Source of the DNA: CAVUXJ01 sp963814975
GTDB taxonomy: Bacteria; Acidobacteriota; Vicinamibacteria; Vicinamibacterales; CAVVIG01
Assembly (NCBI GenBank): GCA_963814975.1
Contig: CAWFFB010000027.1
Span: 1 to 64,000 of the forward strand
DNA: 64,000 nucleotides
Direction of reading: 5' to 3'
The notes beneath the pieces were generated by a model. That model was not told the origin of the DNA, ran no database searches, and was given only the letters and a program-made list of their open reading frames with translations. Below, in pieces: positions 37,318 to 46,702 of this stretch. The position numbers and the translations under genes are program-made. How positions within the stretch are numbered: position 1 is the stretch's first letter; each line of letters begins with the position of its first letter.

Positions 37318-39150
37318 ATGAACGTGTCCGATCCGCGATCCGAATATCGCCGCCGCATGGCGCTCTGGAGTGACGCGATCGCGCGGGGCGAGCGGAAGCA
37401 CCTGCTCGTGTCGAATCTCAGGCTGATTGTCGCGGTGGCCGGGGCGGTGATGGCGTGGCTGGCGTTCGAGCGCGACACGATTCCAGTCACGTGGATGGCG
37501 GCTCCGTTCGTCGGGTTTCTCGCGCTCGTGGTCGCGCACGCGCGTGTGATTGGCCGGAACGAGCGCGCCGCGCGTGCCCAGCGCCTGTACCAGCGGGGGC
37601 TTGACCGGCTGGAGGGCCGATGGGCGAACACCGGGCCGGACGGCGCACGGTTCCTCGCGGGCCATCCCTACGCACGGGACCTTGATCTGTTCGGTCCGGC
37701 CTCACTGTTTCAATTGCTTCACACCGTGCGCACCGAAGCGGGTGAAGACACGCTCGGCGGCTGGCTCGGCGGCGCGGCGGCCGTCCGCGACATCGACGCG
37801 CGTCAGGCGGCCGTCGCCGAGCTTCGGCCACGTGTCGATTTCAGAGAAGACCTTGCGGTGCTCGCCGCCGAGGCACGCGTCGGCCAGACAACGGTGCTGG
37901 CCGGCTGGGCCGCGGCGCCGCCAGCGGGCTTGACCGTGGCGGCTGGGATTGTGCTTGGGGCGTGCGCGGCGGTCACCGCGGGATTGATCGGCGCGGGAAT
38001 CCTCGAGATCAGCGCGGCCGTCTCCGGTCGGCCGGCGCCGGGCCGGGTGACGCTGTCGATGATCGCGGGCTGGTTGGTCTTGCAGGCCGCGGTCGCGGCT
38101 TTCTGGCGCCGCAAGGTCGGCGAAGCGCTGCGTGGAATCGACGCGGCCGCGCACGATCTCAATCTGCTGACCGCGTTGCTGCAGCGTGTCGAGCGTGAGC
38201 CGTTCACCTCGCCACTGCTCTCGCGTCTGCATCAGGCGCTGACGGCCGACAGCGTCCCTGCCTCGAAGCGGGTTGCGCGGCTCCTCTCGTTCGTCTCGGT
38301 GCTCGACAACTTGTCGCTCAACCTCCTGATGAGTCCCATCGGCCGAGTGCTGCTCGTGCGCAGCCAGATGGCGGCCGCCATCGATCGCTGGCGCGCGGCC
38401 CATGGCGGCGCGCTCGGCGGCTGGCTTCACGCTATCGGGGAGCTCGAGGCGCTCGCCTGTTTTGCCACGTATGCGTACGAACACCCTGCCGATCCGTTTC
38501 CAACGGTGATCGACAATCCCACGGCCCCGATCGTCGACGCTGATGCGCTCGCGCACCCGCTCATTGTCGAACGAGACGCCGTGCCGAACGACGTCAAGCT
38601 GGGAGGGACAGCGCCGCACGTCCTGATCGTCAGCGGCTCGAACATGTCTGGCAAGAGCACGCTGCTGCGGGCCATCGGCGTCAACGCCGTGCTCGCGCTG
38701 GCCGGCGCGCCGGTCAGAGCACGCAGGATGACGATCTCGCCCGTGGCCATCGGCGCCACCCTGCGCGTCGAGGACTCGCTGCAGGCAGGCCACTCACGGT
38801 TCTATGCCGAGATCATCCGGATCCGCGCCGTTGTCGGGCTGGCGCGCGAGGGCCGGCCGCTCCTGTTTCTGCTGGATGAGATCCTGCACGGGACCAACTC
38901 CTATGACCGCCGCATCGGCGCTGAAGCGATCGTGAAGGCGCTCGTCGATGCGGGGGCGATCGGCCTGGTGACCACTCACGATCTCGCGCTGACGGAACTG
39001 GTCACTTCGCTCGGCGGGCGTGCGGCGAACGTTCACTTCGAAGATCGACTCGAGGATGGGAAGATCACGTTCGATTTTCGAATGCGGGCAGGGGTCGTCG
39101 AACGTAGCAACGCGCTGGCGCTGATGCGCGCCATCGGACTGGACGTCTGA
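37318..39150 (+). CDS. Membrane-bound MutS-like ATPase
   Basis: 610 residues. The N-terminal part has two membrane helices (LIVAVAGAVMAWLAFE, WMAAPFVGFLALVVAHARV) and a further hydrophobic pair around residues 200-250. The C-terminal third is a MutS ABC-type ATPase: Walker A SGSNMSGKSTLLRAIG, signature-like LQAGHSRFYAEI, Walker B LLFLLDEILHGTN and the His switch VTTHDLAL. No mismatch-recognition domain is present, so a role in mismatch repair is unlikely. ATG 37318 was preferred over TTG 37303. It ends the lysine operon; the function is unknown. Confidence 0.88.
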   Translation: MNVSDPRSEYRRRMALWSDAIARGERKHLLVSNLRLIVAVAGAVMAWLAFERDTIPVTWMAAPFVGFLALVVAHARVIGRNERAARAQRLYQRGLDRLEGRWANTGPDGARFLAGHPYARDLDLFGPASLFQLLHTVRTEAGEDTLGGWLGGAAAVRDIDARQAAVAELRPRVDFREDLAVLAAEARVGQTTVLAGWAAAPPAGLTVAAGIVLGACAAVTAGLIGAGILEISAAVSGRPAPGRVTLSMIAGWLVLQAAVAAFWRRKVGEALRGIDAAAHDLNLLTALLQRVEREPFTSPLLSRLHQALTADSVPASKRVARLLSFVSVLDNLSLNLLMSPIGRVLLVRSQMAAAIDRWRAAHGGALGGWLHAIGELEALACFATYAYEHPADPFPTVIDNPTAPIVDADALAHPLIVERDAVPNDVKLGGTAPHVLIVSGSNMSGKSTLLRAIGVNAVLALAGAPVRARRMTISPVAIGATLRVEDSLQAGHSRFYAEIIRIRAVVGLAREGRPLLFLLDEILHGTNSYDRRIGAEAIVKALVDAGAIGLVTTHDLALTELVTSLGGRAANVHFEDRLEDGKITFDFRMRAGVVERSNALALMRAIGLDV

Positions 39151-39288
39151 GGCGGGAAGGGCAGGAGAGCGCGAAGAGTAGAGGGGCGGAGGAGCGCGGG
39201 AAACGTAGAGCGCTCGAGGCGATGCGCACCCGGAACGGAACAGCCGGCAGCCTGCCGGCCGTCCCCGACCCTCAAGAGGGCGCAGTCA

Positions 39289-39450
39289 CTAGATCGGTTG
39301 AGGTCGGTCGGGTCCGCTAGGCGGTTGAATATCAGGTGCTCCCGCCGGCGGCGGAATGTCCGGTGGTGGCACCGGCTTGATGTCCGGTGGTGGCTTGTCA
39401 ATCGGGTCGGGCGGTCGAGGGACGTCCAACGGTTGAGGCTGTTCGATCAT
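39289..39450 (-). CDS. Proline-rich microprotein
   Basis: 53 residues, about 45% proline, built from a repeating Pro-Pro-Asp-Ile unit (DKPPPDIKPVPPPDIPPP). The ATG at 39450 follows a strong GGGGGA, and Asp residues recur at a regular spacing, which argues for a real gene. It has no signal peptide or membrane segment. It may form a polyproline helix that binds an SH3-like or EVH-like partner, or be a cell-envelope spacer. It lies just downstream of the amidase operon on the same strand. Confidence 0.55.
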   Translation of the reverse strand: MIEQPQPLDVPRPPDPIDKPPPDIKPVPPPDIPPPAGAPDIQPPSGPDRPQPI

Positions 39451-39492
39451 ATGAGTCCCCCTGCAACCTTCCTGCCCCCGCCCTGGCCGTCT

Positions 39493-40882
39493 TCAGAAGC
39501 CCCAGATGGGATTGTCTTCGACGCGCGGCGAGGAGAGGGGGGCTTCCTCGCCTCCGATAACATCTTCAACCGCCAGCGCGACCCTTACGAGCCCGTCCGT
39601 CTGCATGCGCGTGCCGACGAGCTGAAGTCCGCACGGCAGCCCGGCGGTGGTTCGGCCGCATGGCAACGAAACGGCTGGCTGGCCGGTGAGGTTGAAGAGC
39701 TGGGTGAGCCGCAGCATGAGGCTCCGAACCGGCTCCTCTTTCGTCCCCACACGAACCGCGGCCGCGCCGAGTGGGGGCGCCGGGATCGGCAAGGTCGGCA
39801 GTATCAGCGCATCGTATCCGGACAAAGCCTGGTCGACTTCGCTGCGCAGCATCTCGCGGCCGGCAAGTGCGCGCACGTAGTCCTCGGCGAGGACGTAACG
39901 GCCTGTTTCCAGGCGCGACCGCACAGCCGGCGTGTAGCGCTCGGGCATCGTCTCGAGCATCGGGGCGTGATAGGCCGCCGCGTCGCCGAGCACGATGTGC
40001 AGATAGACCGACGGGATGAGGTCGGCATGCGGAATGTCGATGTCTTCAATCCGCGCACCCGCTGCCCGGAGCGCCTCGAGCCCGGAATCGAACCGCGCGC
40101 GTACCTCATCGTCGAGCAGATCACAGAAGTACCGGCGGGCGACGGCGAGGCGGAGGCTGCCGACGGGCAAGGCGGTCAGGGGTCGAACCGCCCTGCGACC
40201 CAGCAAGGCGCGGTACAGATACCATGCGTCGATCACCGTGCTGGCGAGCGGGCCGACGTGATCGAGCGTGGGGGATAACGGGACCACGCCCTCGCTCGAT
40301 ATTTCTCCGAACGAGGGCTTCAGGCCGACCGTCCCGCACGCGGCTGCCGGAATCCGAACGGAGCCCCCGGTGTCGGTGCCGACGGTCCCGAGGGCCATGC
40401 CGGTGACCAGACTCACGGCCGATCCGCCGCTCGATCCCCCAGGGGATCGCATCGGATCGTACGGGTTGCGCGCCGGGACCGAAGGCCGAGTCCTCGTTCG
40501 TCGTGCCGAACGCGAACTCGTGAAGATTGGTCTTGCCGACGATCACCGCGCCCGCCTGCCGGAGGTTGGCGACGATCGGGGCGTCACGATCGGCACGATG
40601 GCCTTCACGCACGCGCGAGGCTGCGGTCGTCGCGGTGCCGCGGACGTCAACCAGGTCCTTTATCGAAACAGGGACGCCGTGAAGCGGCCCGCGATCGGTG
40701 CCGGCGGCCAGTTCCTCGTCGGCTTCACGCGCCTGCCGCCTGGCCTCCTCGGCCATCACGAGGATGAACGCGTTGAGGCTTTCGTTGTCGCGCTCGATCC
40801 GCCGCAGGCACTCCTCGGTCATGGCCGCGACGCTGGTTTCGCCCGCGCGCAGCTTGCGCCCGAACTCGACGATGGACATCAT
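39493..40882 (-). CDS. Amidase-signature family amidase (one frame break)
   Basis: About 463 residues. The Ser-cisSer-Lys triad is complete: Lys in PVSIKDLVDVRG, cis-Ser in GGSSGGSAVSLV and nucleophile in GTDTGGSVRIPAAACG. The frame breaks at 40475-40477, where GGG stands for an expected GG. The start at 40882 overlaps the upstream small gene (ATGA). The family includes GatA and many catabolic amidases; the absence of gatB nearby argues against the tRNA-dependent enzyme. A small GatC-like partner is encoded immediately upstream. Confidence 0.88.
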
Positions 40883-41100
40883 CGCGAGGGCCCGTCCGGC
40901 GGGTGAGCCGCTGAACCGGCGTGGCCGGTGGTCGCAGGCTGGGCGTGATGGAGATGAGCGCCGGCAGCCTCGTGGGTCAAGGTGGCAGCGCGCAGCGCGC
41001 CGGTCGCCAGGGCGAGGCCCTCGAGCAGCGGCTTGAGCTCGGGCAGCCTTCGTTCCTCGGCGTCGGCGACGGCGGCCCGCAGCCAGGCGTCGACAGTCAT
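40879..41100 (-). CDS. Small protein between methyltransferase and amidase (possible GatC/AtzG-like subunit)
   Basis: 73 residues. The start overlaps the methyltransferase stop and the stop overlaps the amidase start, so the three genes are translated as a chain. A helical core (VDAWLRAAVADAEERRLPEL, LLEGLALATGALRAATL) is followed by a His/Pro-rich tail. Amidases of this family often need a small helical partner (GatC, AtzG); the position suggests the same, but sequence similarity is too weak to claim it. Confidence 0.55.
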   Translation of the reverse strand: MTVDAWLRAAVADAEERRLPELKPLLEGLALATGALRAATLTHEAAGAHLHHAQPATTGHAGSAAHPPDGPSR

Positions 41101-41768
41101 CGCACGGCCCGGCTTTCTGCGGGTCTCTTCAACGAAATCGCAACGCCGTCGCGGAGCGGAAGGGTCACGGTCATGAGCTGTGGATGCGTGTTGAGACGTT
41201 CGTTGTACGCGGCGATTGCCCGGGTGTCTTCCTGGTCTTGCCGGGGCGGAACGACGAATCCTGGCACCACCTCGCCGTTCCACAGCACATTGTCGGTGAC
41301 GAGCAGCCCGCCCGGACGTAGCAGCTCCACCAGCTGATTGAGGACCGGCTCGTAGAGCGCCTTGTCGGCGTCCTGGAAAATCAGGTCGAAGGGTCCGGCT
41401 ATTTTCGCGAGCATTCGTTGCGCATCGCCGACGAGAATACTGACACGGTTCGCGAGTCCTGCGCGCGCAAAGTGTTCGCGGGCGACGTCTGCCCGCTGGG
41501 GGTTCCGCTCGATGGTCAAAAGCATCCCGCCGGCGGGCAGGGCCCCGGCGAGCCAGATGCCGGAATAGCCGATGGCCGTTCCCATCTCGAGGATGCGGTT
41601 CGCGCCGATGGCGATCGCGAGCACGCGCAGCAACCCACCGACTTCCGCGTCGATGAGCGGGAGTTGCGCGGCCACGCCCGCGCGAGCCACGTCTTCGAGA
41701 ACCGGATCGCCGAGATGGTTCAGCGTGCTCAAGTATCGCTCGACGGCGTCGGGAACAATCTGGCCCAT
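41097..41768 (-). CDS. SAM-dependent O-methyltransferase
   Basis: 223 residues. Methyltransf_3 type (catechol/caffeoyl-CoA-like): SAM site ILEMGTAIGYSGIWLA, acidic residue in LLTIERNP, and the metal and substrate motif FQDADKALYEPVL with TDNVLWNGEVV. No signal peptide. It opens a three-gene operon with the small protein and the amidase; a common substrate is possible but not evident. Confidence 0.9.
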   Translation of the reverse strand: MGQIVPDAVERYLSTLNHLGDPVLEDVARAGVAAQLPLIDAEVGGLLRVLAIAIGANRILEMGTAIGYSGIWLAGALPAGGMLLTIERNPQRADVAREHFARAGLANRVSILVGDAQRMLAKIAGPFDLIFQDADKALYEPVLNQLVELLRPGGLLVTDNVLWNGEVVPGFVVPPRQDQEDTRAIAAYNERLNTHPQLMTVTLPLRDGVAISLKRPAESRAVR

Positions 41769-41915
41769 AATAACGCGATAGAGGATAGCTCACTGGGACG
41801 ATCGCCGTACACACCTGAGGCTTGGCAGTTTGAACGCTAGACCTCGCGCGGGCGGCGACGCTTGGCGGTGCCGGCCGCCAACTGTCGACTGCGGTATCTG
41901 GCCGAATCAGTCGTT

Positions 41916-43337
41916 ATGCGGCACACAAAAATCATCGCCACGGTCGGGCCCGCGAGCGACTCAGAGGCGATGCTCGATGCCCTGATCGGCGCCGGCGTCG
42001 ACATTGTCCGGCTGAATTTCTCCCACGGCACCCATGCCAGCCACGGCGTGACGTTCGCACGCGTCCGCGAGGCGGCGACGCGGGCCCAGCGCGAGGTCGC
42101 GATCCTGCAGGACCTCGGGGGGCCGAAGATTCGCACCGGCCGGCTCGAAGGGCAGCGCCCGCTGATACTCCGCCCGGGGGAAACACTGCGCATCGCGACC
42201 GGCGATTTCGTCGGTGGACCGGGACGCGTGTCCACGACGTTCGAGGGCCTGGCGCGCGGCGTGAGGCCAGGTGACCGGCTGCTGCTCGCCGACGGCCTGA
42301 TTGAGCTGCGCGTGGAGAGATCCGACGGCGTCGAGATCGAGACGACGGTGATGCAAGGCGGCGTGATCGGCGAACACAAAGGGATCAATGCACCGGGCAT
42401 TCCGCTGCCGGCGTCGGCGATTACAGCCAAAGACATCGAGGACCTGAAATTCGGCCTGTCGCTCGGGGTGGATATGATCGCCGTCAGCTTCGTACAAAGC
42501 GCCACCGACCTCCGGCAGGCGCGGGAGCTCATGGCGGGCATGAACGGCGCCGATGTCCCGCTGATCGCCAAGCTCGAACGCCCGCAGGCCCTCGACGATC
42601 TGGATCAGATTCTGGCTTCGTGTCAGGCGGTCATGGTGGCCCGCGGCGATCTCGGGCTCGAAATGCCTCTGGAGCGCGTCCCCCGGGCACAGAAGGAAAT
42701 CACGCGGAGGGCGAGGCTTCGGCAGATCCCGGTGATCGTCGCCACTCAGGTGCTCGAGTCGATGACGGTCGAGCCGCGGCCGACGCGTGCCGAGGTCAGC
42801 GACGCCGCGAACGCCGTGGGCGACGGCGTCGACGCGATCATGCTGTCGGCTGAAACAGCAACAGGGGCCTTTCCGGCCCGCGCGGTGCAGACCCTCGACC
42901 TCATCATCCAGGATGCGGAGTCCGGGGGGTTGCTGCCCGAGATGCGGCGGCGCACGTTTCCGACCGAGACCGGGCCCGATCCGCTGCAGGCGATCTGCGA
43001 GGCTGCCGTGACGCTCGCCGAGCGTGGGCACGCCGAGGCGATCGTGGCTGTCACCCGCGGTGGCGGCACGGCGCGGCGCCTCTCGGCGCTCCGTCCCCAG
43101 GTCGCCATCCTGGCGACCACCGACAGCCACGAAATCGCGCGGCGCCTCGCGCTCTTCCGGGGCGTCCGGGCGGTCCGCACCGACATCGGTGAGGATGTGG
43201 AAGCCGCGAGCCCAGGGATCGGCCAGCAGCTCGTGGACCGCCATCTCCTCCCCGCCGGCGCCTCAGTCGTGTTCGTCAGCATCAACCACGATTTGACGCG
43301 CTCCGACGCCAACTACCTCAAACTGCGGCGCGTGTGA
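41916..43337 (+). CDS. pyk: Pyruvate kinase
   Basis: 473 residues from ATG 41916. Motifs: TKIIATVGPASDS, VRLNFSHGTH, ILQDLGGPKIRTG, the active-site region MVARGDLGLEMPLERV and SAETATGAFPARAVQ, with the C-terminal regulatory domain complete. It makes pyruvate and ATP from phosphoenolpyruvate. The stop overlaps the start of the MscS channel gene. The frame upstream of 41916 is not conserved. Confidence 0.96.
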   Translation: MRHTKIIATVGPASDSEAMLDALIGAGVDIVRLNFSHGTHASHGVTFARVREAATRAQREVAILQDLGGPKIRTGRLEGQRPLILRPGETLRIATGDFVGGPGRVSTTFEGLARGVRPGDRLLLADGLIELRVERSDGVEIETTVMQGGVIGEHKGINAPGIPLPASAITAKDIEDLKFGLSLGVDMIAVSFVQSATDLRQARELMAGMNGADVPLIAKLERPQALDDLDQILASCQAVMVARGDLGLEMPLERVPRAQKEITRRARLRQIPVIVATQVLESMTVEPRPTRAEVSDAANAVGDGVDAIMLSAETATGAFPARAVQTLDLIIQDAESGGLLPEMRRRTFPTETGPDPLQAICEAAVTLAERGHAEAIVAVTRGGGTARRLSALRPQVAILATTDSHEIARRLALFRGVRAVRTDIGEDVEAASPGIGQQLVDRHLLPAGASVVFVSINHDLTRSDANYLKLRRV

Positions 43338-44400
43338 TGCCCGTCCAATACATCACCGTTGGCGCCATCCTGCTCGCGTTCGGGCTGGCGGCACTTGCGG
43401 TCCACCTCGCCCACGGCACCGTCCACCGGGTTCTGGATCGAATGGAAGGCAACAGCGCCGGGAACCGTGCCGCGCTTCAGCAGCGAGCGAAGAAGCTCGT
43501 TCGCACCGTGATGCTGCTGGCCTACGGAGTCGCAGTGCTGGCGAGCCTCTCGCTCGGGCTGTCGTGGCTGGGCATCAGCGATCTGCAATCGGATCCGCGG
43601 CTCATCGGCCGCTGGCTGCTCACCCACGGCGTCAACGTGCTGCTCATCATTGCCGGCGCGAGCTTCGTCATGCGCGCCGCGAACCTGGCGATCGAGCGGC
43701 TGCAGCATCGGCTCGGCGCGGGTGGTCGTTCGCAGTCCGATCTCGAGTGGCAGCGCCGCGCCAGCACGCTCCGGGGATCCTCACGAGGCTCGTCACGGTG
43801 GCCGTCGGCTTCGTCGCCCTGTTGATGCTGTTGCGCGAGCTGTCCATCGACGTGATGCCCATCCTGACAACCGCCGGCGTGGCGGGGCTCGCGATCGGAT
43901 TCGGCGCGCAGAATCTGGTTCGCGACGTGATCTCGGGCTTCTTCGTCATCCTCGAGGATCAGGTCCGGATCGGTGATCTGGCGCGCATCAACGCCGTCAC
44001 GGGGACCATCGAGGAGATCAACCTCCGCACGATCGTCTTGCGGGACACGGACGCGGCGGTCCATGTATTTCCGAACGGCACCATCACGGCGCTGGCCAAC
44101 CTCAGCAAGGGCTACTCAAACGCCATCGTCGATGTCCGCGTCGCGTACACCGAAAACCTCGACCGTGTGTTTGGTTCGATCCGCGAGGTGGGCGCGGCGC
44201 TGGAGCAGGACCCGAAGTGGGGATCGCTGGTCATCGACCCGATCGAGATCCTCGGGGTCGAATCGATCGACGGTGGGTTCGCGACCGTCCGGATGAAGTT
44301 CAAGACGCTCCCGCTCAATCAGAGCAAGGTCGCCAGCGAGCTGCGACGGCGTGTGATGACGACGTTCTCCGGCCGGGGGATCCGGCCGTACGCCGGATAG
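43337..44400 (+). CDS. MscS-family mechanosensitive channel (one frame break)
   Basis: About 354 residues. Three membrane helices (ITVGAILLAFGLAALAV, VMLLAYGVAVLASLSLGLSW, GVNVLLIIAGASFVM) precede the pore helix and conserved TAGVAGLAIGFGAQNLVRD, then the beta domain (FVILEDQVRIGDL) and cytoplasmic vestibule. The frame breaks at 43775-43778: GGGG should be GGGGG, which restores STLRGILTRLVTVAVGF. It protects against osmotic downshock. The ATG overlaps the pyk stop. Confidence 0.88.
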
Positions 44401-44481
44401 ATCCTGATCTCGCGCTTGACATGACGTGCCACTGTCGCGTGGCGGTCGCGGAGCCGTTCCTCAGGGCTCCTTGGGGCGGGA

Positions 44482-44994
44482 CTACTTCTCCAGCAGCGTC
44501 TTCAATGAGTTGAGGGCGCGTTCCCAGCCGGCACCCATGAGCTCGTAGTACCGCCGCCAACGCCCGCCGTCCTCGAACCCGCTTTGCATGACGCGGATCT
44601 CGGTGGCAATCTCGGCCGCCGGCGGCGACACCCCTTCCGGAGAGGCAATGGGGGAGCAGGTGACCTCGAGCGCCATCGGCCCGATGGGGTCGCCGTCGGG
44701 CGGCAGCCAGAAGGCGTCAGCCACGAGAAATCCGCGGCCCGGATCGAACTGCAGCACCGTTCCGCGGAACACACCGCCCAGGCGGCCGAGGACGTCGTCC
44801 GCGAAATCGGTCGACGCCCATTCAATCGCGTAAGCGCCAAGGACTCGCGGAGTCGTCACCGACCGTGCCGCCTGCCACCAGGCACCGAGCGCGTCGGCGT
44901 CGAAGAAGGCCTCGAGCACGCGACTCGGCGGTGCCTTGATGACGATCGACACGTTGAGCCCTTGGGATCGCGGGCGCGCGGCTTTGCCCGGCAT
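44482..44994 (-). CDS. SRPBCC (AHSA1-like) protein
   Basis: 170 residues. The fold is suggested by VSIVIKAPPSRVLEAFFDAD, WWQAARSV, a central beta-sheet (GRGFLVADAFWLPP) and the C-terminal helix RRYYELMGAGWERALNSLKTLLEK typical of Aha1/START-like proteins. It would bind a hydrophobic ligand or a client; nothing near tells which. Convergent with the MscS gene. Confidence 0.75.
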   Translation of the reverse strand: MPGKAARPRSQGLNVSIVIKAPPSRVLEAFFDADALGAWWQAARSVTTPRVLGAYAIEWASTDFADDVLGRLGGVFRGTVLQFDPGRGFLVADAFWLPPDGDPIGPMALEVTCSPIASPEGVSPPAAEIATEIRVMQSGFEDGGRWRRYYELMGAGWERALNSLKTLLEK

Positions 44995-45194
44995 CAGTCA
45001 CTCGTCAGCGGAAATCATAGCATCTGACGAAGCGCCGCCTTTGCAAGTGCCGGCAGACCGTGTGACCATCTTGGCGGCTGGGTATCGCACCGCGTCGCTC
45101 GTGAGCGATGCCCTGACACGAAATGCACGAAGCGGCACGAGGCCGGACTGCCCGTCCCTGATCCTCCACAGGTCATCTGATAGAGTGCAAGCGT

Positions 45195-46052
45195 ATGGCG
45201 CAACCACTCGCGTACCTGTATCAAGAGTTTCTCGAAAGCGCTGAAGCTCGGCCGATCCGCATTCTCGCCGAGTACCTGGAACCGCTACGGCGCTTCAAGG
45301 AGCAGAAGATCCAGGATACCGTGGTGTTTTTCGGCTCGGCCCGCGTGGACAGCCGCGAACGCGCGGAGCGGGCGCTGCAAACGCTGCGCGCCCGGGGCGT
45401 CCGGGATGCCGACGCGCAGTTCGAGGCCGAGCTCATGCGATCGCGCAAGGCCATCGAATGGGCGCGCTACTACGAGGACGCGCTGGAACTGGCGCGGTTG
45501 CTCACGGCGTGGAGTTTGACGTTGCCGTCCGAGTACCACCGTTTCGTGGTCACGTCCGGCGGCGGCCCCGGGATCATGGAAGCCGCCAATCGCGGGGCAC
45601 GCGACGCCGGGGGGAAGACGATTGGCCTCAATATCCGCCTGCCGTTCGAGCAAGACGCCAACCCGTTCATCACGCCGGGGCTGCACTTCGAGTTCCATTA
45701 CTTCTTCATGCGGAAGTTCTGGTTCGCGTACCTCGCGAAGGCGCTGGTGGTCTTCCCCGGCGGGTTCGGAACGTGCGACGAGCTCTTCGAGATCCTCACC
45801 CTCGTGCAGACGGACAAGCTCTCGAAAAAGATTGCCGTCGTGCTGTACGGCCGCGAATATTGGGACCGGGTGCTGAACCTGACGACGATGGTCGAATGGG
45901 GCGCGATCGCCGAGCAGGATCTCGAGCTTCTCAGCTATGCCGACACGCCGGCTGACGCCTTCGAGTTGCTCCGCGCGCACCTGCTCGCTCACCACATGGA
46001 GCCGACCGAACAGGAGGCCGCGGCGCCCGGCATCGCGAAGACGCGGGGATAG
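45195..46052 (+). CDS. LOG-family (TIGR00730-like) Rossmann-fold protein
   Basis: 285 residues. The nucleotide-binding motif SGGGPGIMEAANRGA and the catalytic PGGFGTCDELFE (PGGxGTxxE) are present. Small members are cytokinin-type phosphoribohydrolases that release free bases from nucleoside monophosphates; this one is longer, with an N-terminal ~60-residue extension (RRFKEQKIQDTVVFFGSARV). The start ATG 45195 is the first after a ~200-base gap that holds no gene. Confidence 0.85.
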   Translation: MAQPLAYLYQEFLESAEARPIRILAEYLEPLRRFKEQKIQDTVVFFGSARVDSRERAERALQTLRARGVRDADAQFEAELMRSRKAIEWARYYEDALELARLLTAWSLTLPSEYHRFVVTSGGGPGIMEAANRGARDAGGKTIGLNIRLPFEQDANPFITPGLHFEFHYFFMRKFWFAYLAKALVVFPGGFGTCDELFEILTLVQTDKLSKKIAVVLYGREYWDRVLNLTTMVEWGAIAEQDLELLSYADTPADAFELLRAHLLAHHMEPTEQEAAAPGIAKTRG

Positions 46053-46154
46053 GGTGAGAACACTTGAGAACGCGGAGCAAACGGGTTCGAAACGGAGGAA
46101 CAGAAACGGCATGACCGCTGGCTTTCGGGGCGCCGTGGTGACAGGTGGTGACGC

Positions 46155-46640
46155 ATGGATAGAGACACTCGCAAGACGTTGATCGACCAGTACAAGGATG
46201 GCTATCGTGTCGTCGCCGAGGCACTCGCCGGCGCATCGGACCAGGAGCTCGACACCCCGCCCGCCCCGGGCAAATGGACGGCGCGCGAAATTGCGCATCA
46301 CCTCGGTGACAGCGAGATGACCGCCGCCGTCCGCTTACGCCTTCTCGTTGCGACCCCGCGTCCTCAGATCATGGGGTACGACCAGGAGGAGTTCGCGCGG
46401 CGCCTCTATTACGACAAGCGACCCATCGAAGCATCGCTCGACGCGTTCAACGCCGCGCGCCGATCCACGGCAGAGATCCTCGACCGGCTGACGGAGACGG
46501 AGTGGCGGCGCGAAGGCACGCACAGCGAGGCAGGGCGCTACACGCCCGAGAGCTGGCTGGAAATCTACGCCGGGCATGCGCACGCGCACGCCGACCAGAT
46601 TCTCGTGGCGCGGAATGCCGGCAAGCACGATAAGGCCTGA
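46155..46640 (+). CDS. DinB-family protein
   Basis: 161 residues. A four-helix bundle with the three metal His of the DinB/YfiT group: His in REIAHHLGDSEM and the pair in YAGHAHAHADQIL near the C-terminus. The family includes damage-induced proteins and bacillithiol-type transferases; the substrate here is unknown. Confidence 0.85.
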   Translation: MDRDTRKTLIDQYKDGYRVVAEALAGASDQELDTPPAPGKWTAREIAHHLGDSEMTAAVRLRLLVATPRPQIMGYDQEEFARRLYYDKRPIEASLDAFNAARRSTAEILDRLTETEWRREGTHSEAGRYTPESWLEIYAGHAHAHADQILVARNAGKHDKA

Positions 46641-46702
46641 TCTCGCTTCCGAAGCACGCTGCGTCGGCGTGTGCCCGCGTATACCGCGGACCAAGATCGA
46701 TC

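Noticed and set aside
44998..45207. Minus-strand gene before the LOG-family gene
   Set aside because: No ribosome-binding site, no domain and overlap with the start of a well-supported gene.
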